Source: SVTX01 sp045638125
Lineage (GTDB): Bacteria; Bacillota; Clostridia; Oscillospirales; CAG-272
NCBI GenBank assembly: GCA_045638125.1
Contig: JAZUAS010000046.1
Span: 1-58,113, forward strand
Direction of reading: 5' to 3'
Length of the DNA: 58,113 nt
In this document: positions 8,013 to 17,000 of the stretch, in pieces
How positions within the stretch are numbered: the stretch's first letter is position 1
Layout: each line of letters begins with the position of its first letter
Made by a program: the position numbers and the translations under genes
The notes under the pieces: generated by a model
Told to the model about the DNA's origin: nothing
Database searches by the model: none
Seen by the model: only the letters and a program-made list of their open reading frames with translations

Positions 8013-8038
8013 AATAACATAACGAGAGTTATGTGATA
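8013..8038 (+). repeat. Left inverted repeat of the invertible promoter
   Basis: A 26-base sequence identical to the reverse complement of 8253-8278. It contains a palindromic core ACATAAC-GAGA-GTTATGT whose asymmetric GAGA gives it direction, as expected for the paired binding arms and overlap region of a tyrosine-recombinase crossover site. Confidence 0.9.
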
Positions 8039-8094
8039 AACGGTGAAGTTTATTTTTCAAATCACTAAAATTAAAGGAAAAACAACAACACGGC

Positions 8095-8143
8095 AAAAAG
8101 CCTTTCGTCAATTTTTTAGAAAAATTATACGAAAGGCGTTTTT
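8095..8143. terminator. Bidirectional terminator inside the invertible segment
   Basis: GCCTTTCGT (8100-8108) pairs with ACGAAAGGC (8129-8137), and the inner loop adds AATTTTT/AAAAATT pairing. A runs lie on the left and T runs on the right (GCGTTTTTGG), so it works on both strands. It stands behind the promoter and insulates it from transcription entering from that side in either orientation. Confidence 0.8.
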
Positions 8144-8189
8144 GGCGCGCAATAATTTATGTAATATGTTATGAAATTTTCGGAAAGAC

Positions 8190-8218
8190 TTGATTTTTTA
8201 ATTCGTTTATGGTATAAT
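8190..8218 (+). promoter_or_regulatory. Invertible promoter (now pointing toward the recombinase)
   Basis: TTGATT (8190-8195), a 17-base spacer and TATAAT (8213-8218) preceded by TGG, which makes an extended -10. In the present orientation it transcribes rightward across the right repeat toward the 3' end of the recombinase gene. After inversion it would lie about 40-70 bases inside the left repeat and fire into the 7898-3026 operon. Confidence 0.85.
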
Positions 8219-8252
8219 TGATCTCACATCTTGATAAATATCAAATGACTAA

Positions 8253-8278
8253 TATCACATAACTCTCGTTATGTTATT
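8253..8278 (-). repeat. Right inverted repeat of the invertible promoter
   Basis: Perfect reverse complement of 8013-8038. The first mismatches appear at 8252 inside and 8279 outside. It ends 35 bases from the stop codon of the recombinase gene. Confidence 0.9.
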
Positions 8279-8286
8279 TTCATTCT

Positions 8287-8311
8287 CGGTGTATTCGCAT
8301 CGGGATTTTTT
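8287..8311 (+). terminator. Possible terminator between the right repeat and the recombinase gene
   Basis: CGGTG (8287-8291) and CATCG (8298-8302) form a short stem with one G-U pair, followed by GGATTTTTT. It could stop rightward transcripts from the invertible promoter before they run antisense through the recombinase. The stem is short, so this is tentative. Confidence 0.35.
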
Positions 8312-8313
8312 GT

Positions 8314-9156
8314 TTATATAATCAAACGCATGTGCTCCATTTTGCGCTTATGTTCCGCGCCAGTTGTAACAATATAAATACGCGTTGTGTTGATATTTGA
8401 ATGTCCGAGAATATCCGCAAGCTTGGCAATGTCCTTTTCAATTCCGTAAAAGGTGCGAGCAAACAGATGGCGCAGATTGTGAGGAAACACCTTACTCGAT
8501 GCAACCTGCGCCTGCTCACACAAGGATTTCATATCCTTCCATACATTGTTACGACTAATGGGTTTGCCATTTTTTGTAATAAATATCGCCCCTGAGGCTA
8601 TTTTCTGCTCCTTTACATAACGGAGTAGTTTTTTCTTTAGATTGGCAACAATAAAGATCTTTCGATTTTTGCCCTTGCATTTAACGACTGCCTCCCCCCT
8701 ACTTAGCGCTTCCACTGTTATATATTGGAGTTCACTCACGCGAATACCCGTTCCGCAGATCGTCTGAATGATAAGATTAAGCCGTTGATTGTGATTTTTG
8801 TTCGCTGCTTCAAGCAGACGGATATATTCTTCTCGCGTCAATTCCTTTTCTTCGGAGCAGTAAGCTTGCCTTTGTATGCGGAACTGCTTCACGCACAGAT
8901 CATGCCAACCGCAGAAACGCAGAAATGCGTTCAGTGCGGCAATCATAGAATTTGCACTGGTCACAGCGTAGGAATTTCCCAATTTTTGCTTATACTCCAT
9001 CACACTTTGTTTACAGACTTCATCCGTGCTGATAAAATTTGCAAAGCATCTTACGTCACGCATATATTTTTCAACCGTTGCTTGGCTCCGTTCTTCTTCT
9101 CTTAAATGAATTTCAAATTCTTGCATTTTGGAAAGATCTATAATCCTTTTATTCAT
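8314..9156 (-). CDS. Tyrosine recombinase (site-specific invertase of the promoter switch)
   Basis: The 280-residue protein has an N-terminal SAM-like core-binding domain (about 8-90). The catalytic domain carries the expected set: Arg139 (GTGIRVSE), Lys163 (CKGKNRK), His226 and Arg229 (PHNLRH), His252 (LGHSN) and nucleophile Tyr261 (TTRIYI). Size and organisation match XerC/D-like enzymes and the small invertases of phase-variable loci; there is no arm-binding domain as in phage integrases. ATG at 9156 is preceded by AAGGAG. Its 3' end lies 35 bases from the right inverted repeat, and no phage or element genes are nearby, so promoter inversion is the natural role. Alternative: a chromosomal Xer-like enzyme adjacent by chance. 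Confidence 0.88.
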   Translation of the reverse strand: MNKRIIDLSKMQEFEIHLREEERSQATVEKYMRDVRCFANFISTDEVCKQSVMEYKQKLGNSYAVTSANSMIAALNAFLRFCGWHDLCVKQFRIQRQAYCSEEKELTREEYIRLLEAANKNHNQRLNLIIQTICGTGIRVSELQYITVEALSRGEAVVKCKGKNRKIFIVANLKKKLLRYVKEQKIASGAIFITKNGKPISRNNVWKDMKSLCEQAQVASSKVFPHNLRHLFARTFYGIEKDIAKLADILGHSNINTTRIYIVTTGAEHKRKMEHMRLII

Positions 9157-9317
9157 AAAACACGCTCCTTATATTGGTTTTTGCTTTTATTATTTTACCA
9201 AATCTTTGCTAATAATACTTTAAAATTTTAACAAATATGGTCGTTAATCTGGAATTTTAAGAGAGATCGGATCATAGACGGAATAATATAGCAATAGCAC
9301 TTTTTTAGACAAGAAAT

Positions 9318-9346
9318 ATCCCCTTGAAGCCAAGCCTCAAGGGGAT
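9318..9346 (-). terminator. Terminator of the first giant lipoprotein gene
   Basis: ATCCCCTTGA and TCAAGGGGAT arms form a 10-bp stem eight bases past the stop codon, followed on the minus strand by ATTTCTT. The paralogous gene ends with almost the same hairpin. Confidence 0.75.
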
Positions 9347-9354
9347 CAAATTAT

Positions 9355-12300
9355 TTATTCAGCTGTAATTGCGTCGCCCGTTTTGGGGTCGATCAACGTT
9401 GACTCTGTACGTCCTGTGGAAAGAGTAACCTTGCTCATATCGCTCTCAAGCTCGTAAATATCATCGAGATTATTGGAGAATCCGATGTAAGCGATGTCGA
9501 AATAGACGTCTTCATCGCACGCAAAGTTGAAGAAGTCAAAGCGGAAATATTTCGCCACATATACTCCATCCTCGTTCTTTGCGTAGGTGTCAAGCCCTCT
9601 CGCCTCAAGATCGATAATAAGTATCTGCCATTCGCCGTCGGCAATTACCTGAGTGCCTGCGCCCTCGCAGTTATAGCAGTTTGCGGAATTGCTCGCCGCG
9701 CCGCCGTCGGTATTAAGGTAGAACTGCCAATAGTAGAACATCTTGGGTATGTCAGCGGGAATACGATATTTCAAAACGAGATATCTGCCTGTTTCCTTGA
9801 AATTGTTACGGAAAAGCTCGATTCTTGTTTCTTCCTCCACAGAACCTGCCAAGCGGATGTAATCGCGCTCCTCGGAGAGGGTTACCGAGCCGAAGTGTAC
9901 CTTGCCACGTCCTATCATATCGTCAAGCTCTGCGGCGTCCATGTGGAAATTAAGCTCCTCGTTGTTGAGAGTGCTTCTGTACTCAAAGTGATAAGATTTT
10001 TCAAAGAGTGCAACGGTATTGAGGTCTTTGTTGTATTCGAGAATATCGTCGAGGGAATCGTGGTAACCGATGTAAGAAACGTCAATGTAAGCGTTGGGAT
10101 TGCCTGACTCGTTGAATACGTCGAAGCGGAGATATTTAGCGTAATAGTTTCCGTCCTCGCTCTTCTTGAAGCTATCGGTCTTGCCGTATGCCTCGAGGTC
10201 TATAACGATGGTGTGCCACTGTCCGTCCGAAAGAACGGCTGCATCTGCGATATAATCCTGACCAACTATGAGAATGTTGCCGTCAGCATCGTAAACCGTG
10301 TTTTCGGTGGAGGTGTAGAACTGCCAGTAGGTTATCATGGAGTCGAGACCCTGAGGAACGCGGAACTTAAACACAAAATATCTGCCTGCAAGAATACCTT
10401 CCTCGTCCTCGAACACGACCATGGTTGACTCCGCGTTCGTTCCGTTTCTGTTAACACGAACGAAGTTTACACCGTCCTCGGACATAATCGAGTATTCTCC
10501 GAATCTGCTTGCCGCGTATGTAAAGGAGGCGTTGAGATCCTGGGGATCAAACCAAGCGTTAAAGGGATCGGGCTCTTCTATTATCTCGGGCCAGCCCTCA
10601 AAATCCTCAGCCGCGGTCACGCGGAACTTTCTCGGGGCACCGTTATCCATTGTTGTGATGAATGAGTAAGAGAATGTGCCGTCGCCGTCGTAGTAGACAC
10701 CGTATCCGTCGTACTGATGGCCGTATCCGAAGTTATCGGGAGTGCTGAGGGAAGAGATGTCTACAAGCTTCCATTCGCCGTCAACGTATTCTTCGATAAC
10801 GGGTGCAGTCAGCTTTTCAAAGCCATAAATTCTAACAGCTACGTTGTTGTGACCGCCCGAAAGAGTAAATTCTGCACTCTTGCCGTTGGTAGTCTTGACC
10901 TTGGGGAGGAATACGCTATCCATGATCGTGCAATCCTTATCAGCGGTTGCCTTCAAGGGATCAAGCAGGGTGTTTTCTCTGACTCTGCGAACGTTTTTGT
11001 CGGGCTCTACCTCATCGTATTCCTCGTAGCACTGCCACGGCATGATGATCGCGTTGATTGTGAAAGTGTCGCCTTTCTTAAGCTCTACCGCATCAAGGTC
11101 AAGGGAGAGAGAAAGCTCGGCAAAGTTGTTGATGAGGAGGAAAGAGGGATTGATCTTGTCGCCGCCGATCGTGAACTCGGCATTGTAGATCATAAAGGAG
11201 AGATTGTTATATCCTCTTGCCGCATCTCCGCAGTTTTCCATATCAAAGAAAGAGAAGTAGGGGCATTCGTCACCGAGAACGTATTCAAAGCTCTGGTCAC
11301 GGTCGGCTGCCTTTACAACCTTGGACTCGTTGTTAGTGTCAAGATAGCCAACCTTGGTGTAGAGTCCGCTGTAGTCAAGAGATTTTACCGAGTAGAAGGA
11401 GAAATCGTGTCCGAAATCGGTGAAGCTGATGTCTTCAAGAACCTCATACTTCATTTCGTAGTATGCACGGTTTTCATCGGTCTGTGGGAACTCCATATGA
11501 TTGTACGAAACCTTGATCTTACCGTCGTCGGAGATGAAATCCATGGTAACGTCGGCATAGATAGGACCGTAAGAGCCAATCCTATCGAGGATGTTCTCGG
11601 TTGCCGAATAGTTTCCGTCAGCATCGGTGTACTGCAAGAAGGAGTGAACGCCTGCGTAGGTACGCTGACAAACGTTAAACTGAACGGGACCCGACATAGG
11701 ACGGTGATCGGGGAGCATATTGAGTGTCTCGCCAAATCTGCAGAAATAGTAGGGAATAATACAGTTACTCTCGTGAACTCCGGTTGAAAGATGGTAGTAA
11801 GGAGCGTAATACTGGATCCAGGAGATCTGCTTCAAGGGATATTTACCCCAGTTGTAGTAAAGATTGAGTATGGAGTAGGTGTTGTCGGTGTCAGAGTTGA
11901 CTATCATAGGAAGGATAGTTTCGCTATACGGAGCGTCACCCTCATAGAACATGGGAGAGTCGCCGCCCTCACCGTAGTTCTTGCCGACTTCAATAGGTAT
12001 AGGGAGCATCATCTGATTTCCGTCAAGAAGCGCGGCGGTTTCAAGCGCGCCACCGCCTGTATAACTGGTCAGAATGTATATCTTGCGGTCGTTTGCGCCG
12101 TCACCCTTAATGTTCAAGGTGATGCTGAAATGTCTGTTAGGATAGAACAAATACGGACGAGAAAATCCTGCGTCGCCGTCGATGCTAAAGGTATAGCAGC
12201 CTCGGAGAGCATTGTAGCCTATGAACCCTCCACCGGGAGATGTCTTGGTATCAATAATGAAGTTTTCTTCACCGAGAGGATTGACCTCAAGCTCTGCCTC

Positions 12301-13797
12301 GACTATAAAGCGATCAAAGGTGTGGTAACGGTCGGTGTAGATTCGGTGACCCATATAGAAGTCGTTTGCGTTATTGGTGCCCTTGGGAGAGGTGCGGAGA
12401 GTCTGACCGTCGGGAGCCTTGGACTGTTCTATCTTATAGACACCGTCTTCAAGGGTTACGCGGATCGTTCCGCTCAAGCCGTCGTAGGGAAGAATGTAAC
12501 CGTAGATACCTACGCCCTTGATGTCAAATCCGACGTACTGAACGGTGTTCCAAGCAATACCCTTAAGGTCGTAGTGCAGACCGTTTCTATCCTTTATAAC
12601 GAAGCCACCTACACGGCTTTCTGGAATTTCGGTGATCATACCCACTGCCTGAACGTTTTCAACGTCGCGGAGTGTGGTTACTTGTAGAGTTTGATGAAGC
12701 TTGTCGGAGTATGTGTTGAACATACGGTTGAGGTAAACTTCCTTAGTGGGGGTAGCGTTAAGGTCTGCTTTAAGCACGCGGAGATCCTTGATAGCAAAGG
12801 TAGCGTCGATAGCGCCCTGCATAGGCAGAAAGTCAAAACGAAGTCCCGTTACTTGTCCAAAGTATCCGCTAATTTGGTAAAGCGGTATGTAATATGTATG
12901 GAATTCTCCGTCGGGGATTATTTCAACACCTAACGACTGAGCACTTGAAAAACCGGTGTTAGCTCCTGCCGTGATATATACGACAAAGCTTGAGGAGAAG
13001 TTTGAGTCGGCTTTCATGGTGAGCGATAGAACGTTATACTCGGATGCCGAGAAATTGACTTTCTTATAGGATATCCAGGGGTCTTGGTTGTTGGTGGCTT
13101 TGATAGCAATAGCGCCGTCCTCAACTCCGATATATTCAGTCATGTTGTATCTGAGGATGTTGTTTGCACCGAAGTTGAGCTTTTTACCCTTTTCGTCTTC
13201 AAATACGTAACCGTTACCGAAGTTTAAGCCCTCGATGCGGTTTTCGTAAAAGTAGTAGCCCATACGGAAGATATTTGCGATGCCGTCCGCTTGGGAATCA
13301 GACGCATAGTAGGTAGTGCCATCGGTCATACGGACGAAAACGTCCATAGTATTTTCTATGTAGTTGGCACCTGCCTTGTTGTCGATCGAGGTGATCAGCT
13401 TGGTGTTTTGAAGATCGCATGTCACGCCAACGTTCTTGTTTTCAAAGAAATAAGAGGATCTTGTGGGATCAGTAAAGTATGCGTTGACTCCGTTTGCGAT
13501 GCGGTCTGCATACTCGATATACTCGGCATTTTCGCCCTCGAGGAGGGAAGGATAGGTCTCCTCAACGTATCCGTCGTCGGGATCAGAGGTGCTTTCCTCG
13601 GACTCGTCGCCGCTTTCTGTGCTTGAAGACTCTTGATTATTGGAAGATTCTTCGTTGCCTGACGAACTTCCGCTCTCGGATGAGCTTTCGGTCTCTGTCT
13701 CGGAGTCGCCGAAAAGCCACGCGCAGGACGAAAGAACACTCGCGAACATTATCAAAGCGATAAGTAGTGATAAGATTCGTATGCATTTGATTTTCAT
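9355..13797 (-). CDS. Giant lipoprotein, paralogue A (1480 residues)
   Basis: No family was recognised. A lipoprotein signal ends at LSSC with Cys25, followed by a Ser/Glu/Asp-rich linker (about 30-75), so the protein is anchored outside the membrane. About residues 210-345 look like a jelly-roll or carbohydrate-binding fold (IKATNNQDPWISYKKVNFSA through AIKDLRVLKAD). A long central beta-rich region (about 350-1100) is strongly conserved with the paralogue, including NCIIPYYF, DHRPMSGP and YNHMEFPQTDENRAYYEMKYE. The C-terminus has two related ~170-residue modules with GRYLVLKYR...WQFYLNTDGG and WQILIIDLEARGL signatures. AT-tuned promoter and TGTCC boxes upstream suggest control by the nearby AraC protein. 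A role in binding or breaking extracellular glycans is inferred from context only. Confidence 0.75.
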   Translation of the reverse strand: MKIKCIRILSLLIALIMFASVLSSCAWLFGDSETETESSSESGSSSGNEESSNNQESSSTESGDESEESTSDPDDGYVEETYPSLLEGENAEYIEYADRIANGVNAYFTDPTRSSYFFENKNVGVTCDLQNTKLITSIDNKAGANYIENTMDVFVRMTDGTTYYASDSQADGIANIFRMGYYFYENRIEGLNFGNGYVFEDEKGKKLNFGANNILRYNMTEYIGVEDGAIAIKATNNQDPWISYKKVNFSASEYNVLSLTMKADSNFSSSFVVYITAGANTGFSSAQSLGVEIIPDGEFHTYYIPLYQISGYFGQVTGLRFDFLPMQGAIDATFAIKDLRVLKADLNATPTKEVYLNRMFNTYSDKLHQTLQVTTLRDVENVQAVGMITEIPESRVGGFVIKDRNGLHYDLKGIAWNTVQYVGFDIKGVGIYGYILPYDGLSGTIRVTLEDGVYKIEQSKAPDGQTLRTSPKGTNNANDFYMGHRIYTDRYHTFDRFIVEAELEVNPLGEENFIIDTKTSPGGGFIGYNALRGCYTFSIDGDAGFSRPYLFYPNRHFSITLNIKGDGANDRKIYILTSYTGGGALETAALLDGNQMMLPIPIEVGKNYGEGGDSPMFYEGDAPYSETILPMIVNSDTDNTYSILNLYYNWGKYPLKQISWIQYYAPYYHLSTGVHESNCIIPYYFCRFGETLNMLPDHRPMSGPVQFNVCQRTYAGVHSFLQYTDADGNYSATENILDRIGSYGPIYADVTMDFISDDGKIKVSYNHMEFPQTDENRAYYEMKYEVLEDISFTDFGHDFSFYSVKSLDYSGLYTKVGYLDTNNESKVVKAADRDQSFEYVLGDECPYFSFFDMENCGDAARGYNNLSFMIYNAEFTIGGDKINPSFLLINNFAELSLSLDLDAVELKKGDTFTINAIIMPWQCYEEYDEVEPDKNVRRVRENTLLDPLKATADKDCTIMDSVFLPKVKTTNGKSAEFTLSGGHNNVAVRIYGFEKLTAPVIEEYVDGEWKLVDISSLSTPDNFGYGHQYDGYGVYYDGDGTFSYSFITTMDNGAPRKFRVTAAEDFEGWPEIIEEPDPFNAWFDPQDLNASFTYAASRFGEYSIMSEDGVNFVRVNRNGTNAESTMVVFEDEEGILAGRYFVFKFRVPQGLDSMITYWQFYTSTENTVYDADGNILIVGQDYIADAAVLSDGQWHTIVIDLEAYGKTDSFKKSEDGNYYAKYLRFDVFNESGNPNAYIDVSYIGYHDSLDDILEYNKDLNTVALFEKSYHFEYRSTLNNEELNFHMDAAELDDMIGRGKVHFGSVTLSEERDYIRLAGSVEEETRIELFRNNFKETGRYLVLKYRIPADIPKMFYYWQFYLNTDGGAASNSANCYNCEGAGTQVIADGEWQILIIDLEARGLDTYAKNEDGVYVAKYFRFDFFNFACDEDVYFDIAYIGFSNNLDDIYELESDMSKVTLSTGRTESTLIDPKTGDAITAE

Positions 13798-13839
13798 AAA
13801 ATTCAGATCCTTTCAAAAAATTGATATTCTAACCAGTCA

Positions 13840-13902
13840 ATTATATCATATTTTCAAAAACAAGTCAACAACATGTCCGAAAGATATAAAAAGATGTCCG
13901 AA
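13840..13902 (-). promoter_or_regulatory. Promoter and TGTCC-box pair of lipoprotein A
   Basis: Minus strand: TTGACT (13863-13868), 17 bases, TATAAT (13840-13845). Four bases upstream of the -35 begins TTCGGACAT (complement 13873-13881), and an identical copy lies 21 bases farther (13894-13902). Two direct repeats two helical turns apart next to the -35 are the usual layout for AraC-family activators. Confidence 0.7.
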
Positions 13903-13995
13903 TTTCATATAAGATTTTCAGCTTGTTGGCATTTGTCTCCCGTTCGTTGGATTTTGCGGCGGTTGCTTATTTTGCCCCATTTTGAAATAAAACGA

Positions 13996-14025
13996 GATCC
14001 CCTTGAAGAAATCCTCAAGGGGATC
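13996..14025 (-). terminator. Terminator of the second giant lipoprotein gene
   Basis: GATCCCCTTGA and TCAAGGGGATC form an 11-bp stem followed on the minus strand by CGTTTTATTT. It is nearly the same as the hairpin at 9318-9346, indicating that the whole transcription unit was duplicated. Confidence 0.78.
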
Positions 14026-14048
14026 AAATTTTTATTCGATAGAACTAT

Positions 14049-17000
14049 TTATTCAGCCGTGATCTCATTACCCGTTTTGGGGTCGATCTTGGTGGATTCC
14101 TTTTGCGCTGAGGAAAGGGTAACGTAGCTCATATCTGCTTCGTACTCGTAAATATCCTCAAGACTGTTGCCAAACGCTATATACGCTACGTCGTAGGAGA
14201 CGTCCGCGCTAAATTGAGAGTTGAAGAAATCAAATCTGAAAAATTTTGCTATGTACCTTTCGTCGTCGTTCTTGACGTAGGTGTCAAGTCCTCTCGCTTC
14301 AAGGTCAACGATAAGTACCTGCCATTCGCCGTCGGCAATTACATGAGTGCCGTATCCCTCGCAGGAATAAGCGTTTGAGCTGCCTGCCGCGCCGCCGTCG
14401 GTGTTAAGGTAGAACTGCCAGTAACCGAAGGGAGGTTGATCCGCCTTGGGAATACGGTATTTCAGCACGAGATAGCGTCCGGTTTCACGGAGAGCGTTCT
14501 TGAAAAATTCTACGGTCGCTTCGTTGCCTGTGCATCCTGAAAGGGTGATGTAATCACCGTTTTCTGAAAGGGTAACAGAATGGAATTTTGACTTGCTGGG
14601 AGTGATCGCTGTGTTAAGCTTTTCTGCGTCATAAACGCAATTAAAAACAGGATTGGGTGTGTTGTCGCCATCGGTCGTATCATCACCATCGGTAGTGTTG
14701 TCACCACCGGTAGTATCATCACCGCCGGTAGTATTGTCGCCACCGGTAGTATCGTCACCGCCGGTTGTATCACCAACTATCTCACTACCCGTTTTGGGAT
14801 CGATCTTAGTAGATTCCTTCTGCGCCGTGGAGAGAGTAACGTAGCTCATATCTGCTTCGTATTCGTAAATATCCTTGATATCGTTGGAGAAACCGATATA
14901 GGCTATATCGTAGCTGACCTCCGCGCCAAATTGAGAGTTGAAGAAGTCGAAGCGGAAATATTTCGCGACGTATTTACCGTCTTCGTTCTTGGCGTAGGTG
15001 CTGAGCCCTCTCGCCTCAAGGTCAACGATAAGCACCTGCCATTCGCCGTCGGCAATTACCTGAGTACCGACTCCCTCACAGCTATAGGCGTTCTCTCCCG
15101 AAGCCTTGCCGCCGTCAGTATTAAGGTAGAACTGCCAATAGCCAAGCTTTCCGGGGTTATCTTCGGGGATACGGTATTTCAGAATGAGATAGCGTCCCGT
15201 TTCCTTGGTATTATTATGTAAAAGCTCAACGATAGCCTCGCTGCCCACAGAGCCTGCGAAAGTGATGTAATTACGGTCGCCGGAGAGGGTTACCGAATGG
15301 AATCTGCCCTTGTAGTAATCAACTATAGCATCAAGCTCGCCGGCATCAAAGTGAAGATTCAGCGCCTCGTTGTTCTTGGTGCTTACGTGATTGAGGGTAT
15401 TGTTTGTAAAGAGCGCAACGGTAGGCATATCCGTCTTGTTGTATTCAAGAATCTCGTCAAGAGAATCGTGCATGCCTACGTATGCAACATCGATTATCGC
15501 GTCAGTTGCGTATTCCGGATTGAATACGTCAAAACGGAGATATTTGATATAATAGTTGCCGTCCTCGTCCTGCTTGTAGCATTCGGTTCTGTTTGCGTAG
15601 GATGCGAGGTCGATGACAATAACGTGCCAGTCTCCGTCCGAGAGGTTGGGAGCCGAGGCATTGAAGTCCTGACCGACTATAAGAATGTTGCCGTCAGCGT
15701 CATACATCGTGTTTTCGGTGGAGGTGTAGAACTGCCATGTGCCGATCTTTGCGGCTGAGCCCTGAGGAACTCTGAACTTGTAGACCAAATATCTTCCTGC
15801 CAAAGCGCCCTCTGCGTCCTCAAACAGGGCGAGAGTCGCCTCGGTGTTCTTGCCGTTACGGTTGACACGGATGAAGTTTATTCCGTTCTCGGACATCATA
15901 GAGAACTCGCCGAATCTTGCCGCCGATACGGTGAATTTTGCATTCAGATCCTGAGGATCCATCCAGAAATTCATAGGATCGGGTTCTTTGATGATTTCGG
16001 GCCAGCCCTCAAAATCCTCGGCTGCACTCACGCGGAATTTTCTATCAGCACCGTTGTCCATTGTTGTAATAAATGAGTAGGAGTATGTTCCGTCGCTGTC
16101 GTAGTAGACGCCGTAGCCGTCGTACTGATAGCCGTAGCCGAATGCGTCGGGAGTGCTGAGCGACGAGAGGTCAACAAGCTTCCATTCGCCGTCAACGTAT
16201 TCTTCAACGACGGGAACGGTTAACTTCTCAAAACCGTAAATTCTGACTGCCACGTTGTTGTGACCGCCCGAAAGGGTGAACTCTGCGCTTTTGCCGTTAG
16301 TGGTCTTTACCTTGGGCAAAAAGACGCTCTCGATGATCTCGCAGTCCTTGTCTGCAGTTGCCTTCAAGGGGTCAAGCAGAGTGTTTTCACGAACTCTGCG
16401 AACGTTCTTGTCGGGTTCTGCCACGTCGTACTCGTCGTAGTACTGCCAAGGCATGATGATCGCGTTGATGGTGAAGGTGTCGCCCTTCTTCAGCTCTACC
16501 GCCTCAAGATCGAGGGAGAGAGAAAGCTCGGCGAAGTTGTTAACAAGCAGGAAAGAGGGAGTGACCTTTTCGCCGCCCATTGTAAACTCGGCATTATAGA
16601 TCAAGAAGGAAAGGTTGTTGTAGCCTCTTGCCGTGTCGCCGCAGTTTGTCATATCGAAGAAGGAGAAGTAGGGGCAATTATTGCCGAGAACGTATTCGAA
16701 GCTCTCGCCACGTCCCGCCGCGGTGGCAACCTGCGACGCATTGTTTGTATCAAGGTAACCGACCTTTGAGTACAGACCGCTGGGGTCGAGTGATTTTACC
16801 GAATAGAAGGAGAAATCACGTCCGAAATCGGCGAAGCTGATGTCCTCAAGAACCTCATACTTCATTTCGTAGTAAGCGCGGTTCTCGTCGGTCTGGGGGA
16901 ACTCCATATGATTGTAGGAAACCTTTATTTTACCGTCATCGGATATGAAATCCATAGTAACGTCAGCGTAGATAGGACCGTAAGAGCCTATGGTGTCGAG

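Larger units (their letters stand above)
8039..8252. other. Invertible promoter segment (phase switch), operon OFF orientation
   Basis: 214 bases bounded by perfect 26-bp inverted repeats, next to a tyrosine recombinase gene. The segment holds no gene. It carries one bidirectional terminator hairpin (8095-8143) and one strong promoter (8190-8218) that now fires rightward, away from the sipW/tasA operon. Flipping would aim the promoter at the operon through the left repeat, with the terminator behind it. A small palindrome TTGATA-AA-TATCAA (8231-8244) just past the promoter could be an operator. No other convincing promoter was found between here and 7898. Confidence 0.85.

Noticed and set aside
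7977..8278. A CRISPR-like array because the core sequence occurs three times.
   Set aside because: Spacings are unequal (34 and about 240 bp), one copy is inverted, and no cas genes occur.
8013..9156. A small integrated mobile element consisting of recombinase plus terminal repeats.
   Set aside because: The repeats flank only the promoter segment, not the recombinase gene, and no excisionase, replication or cargo genes are present.
10717..12687. Long plus-strand open frames opposite the giant lipoprotein genes.
   Set aside because: The translations are low-complexity Val/Gly/Arg-rich antisense, without start signals; the same frames recur opposite the paralogue.
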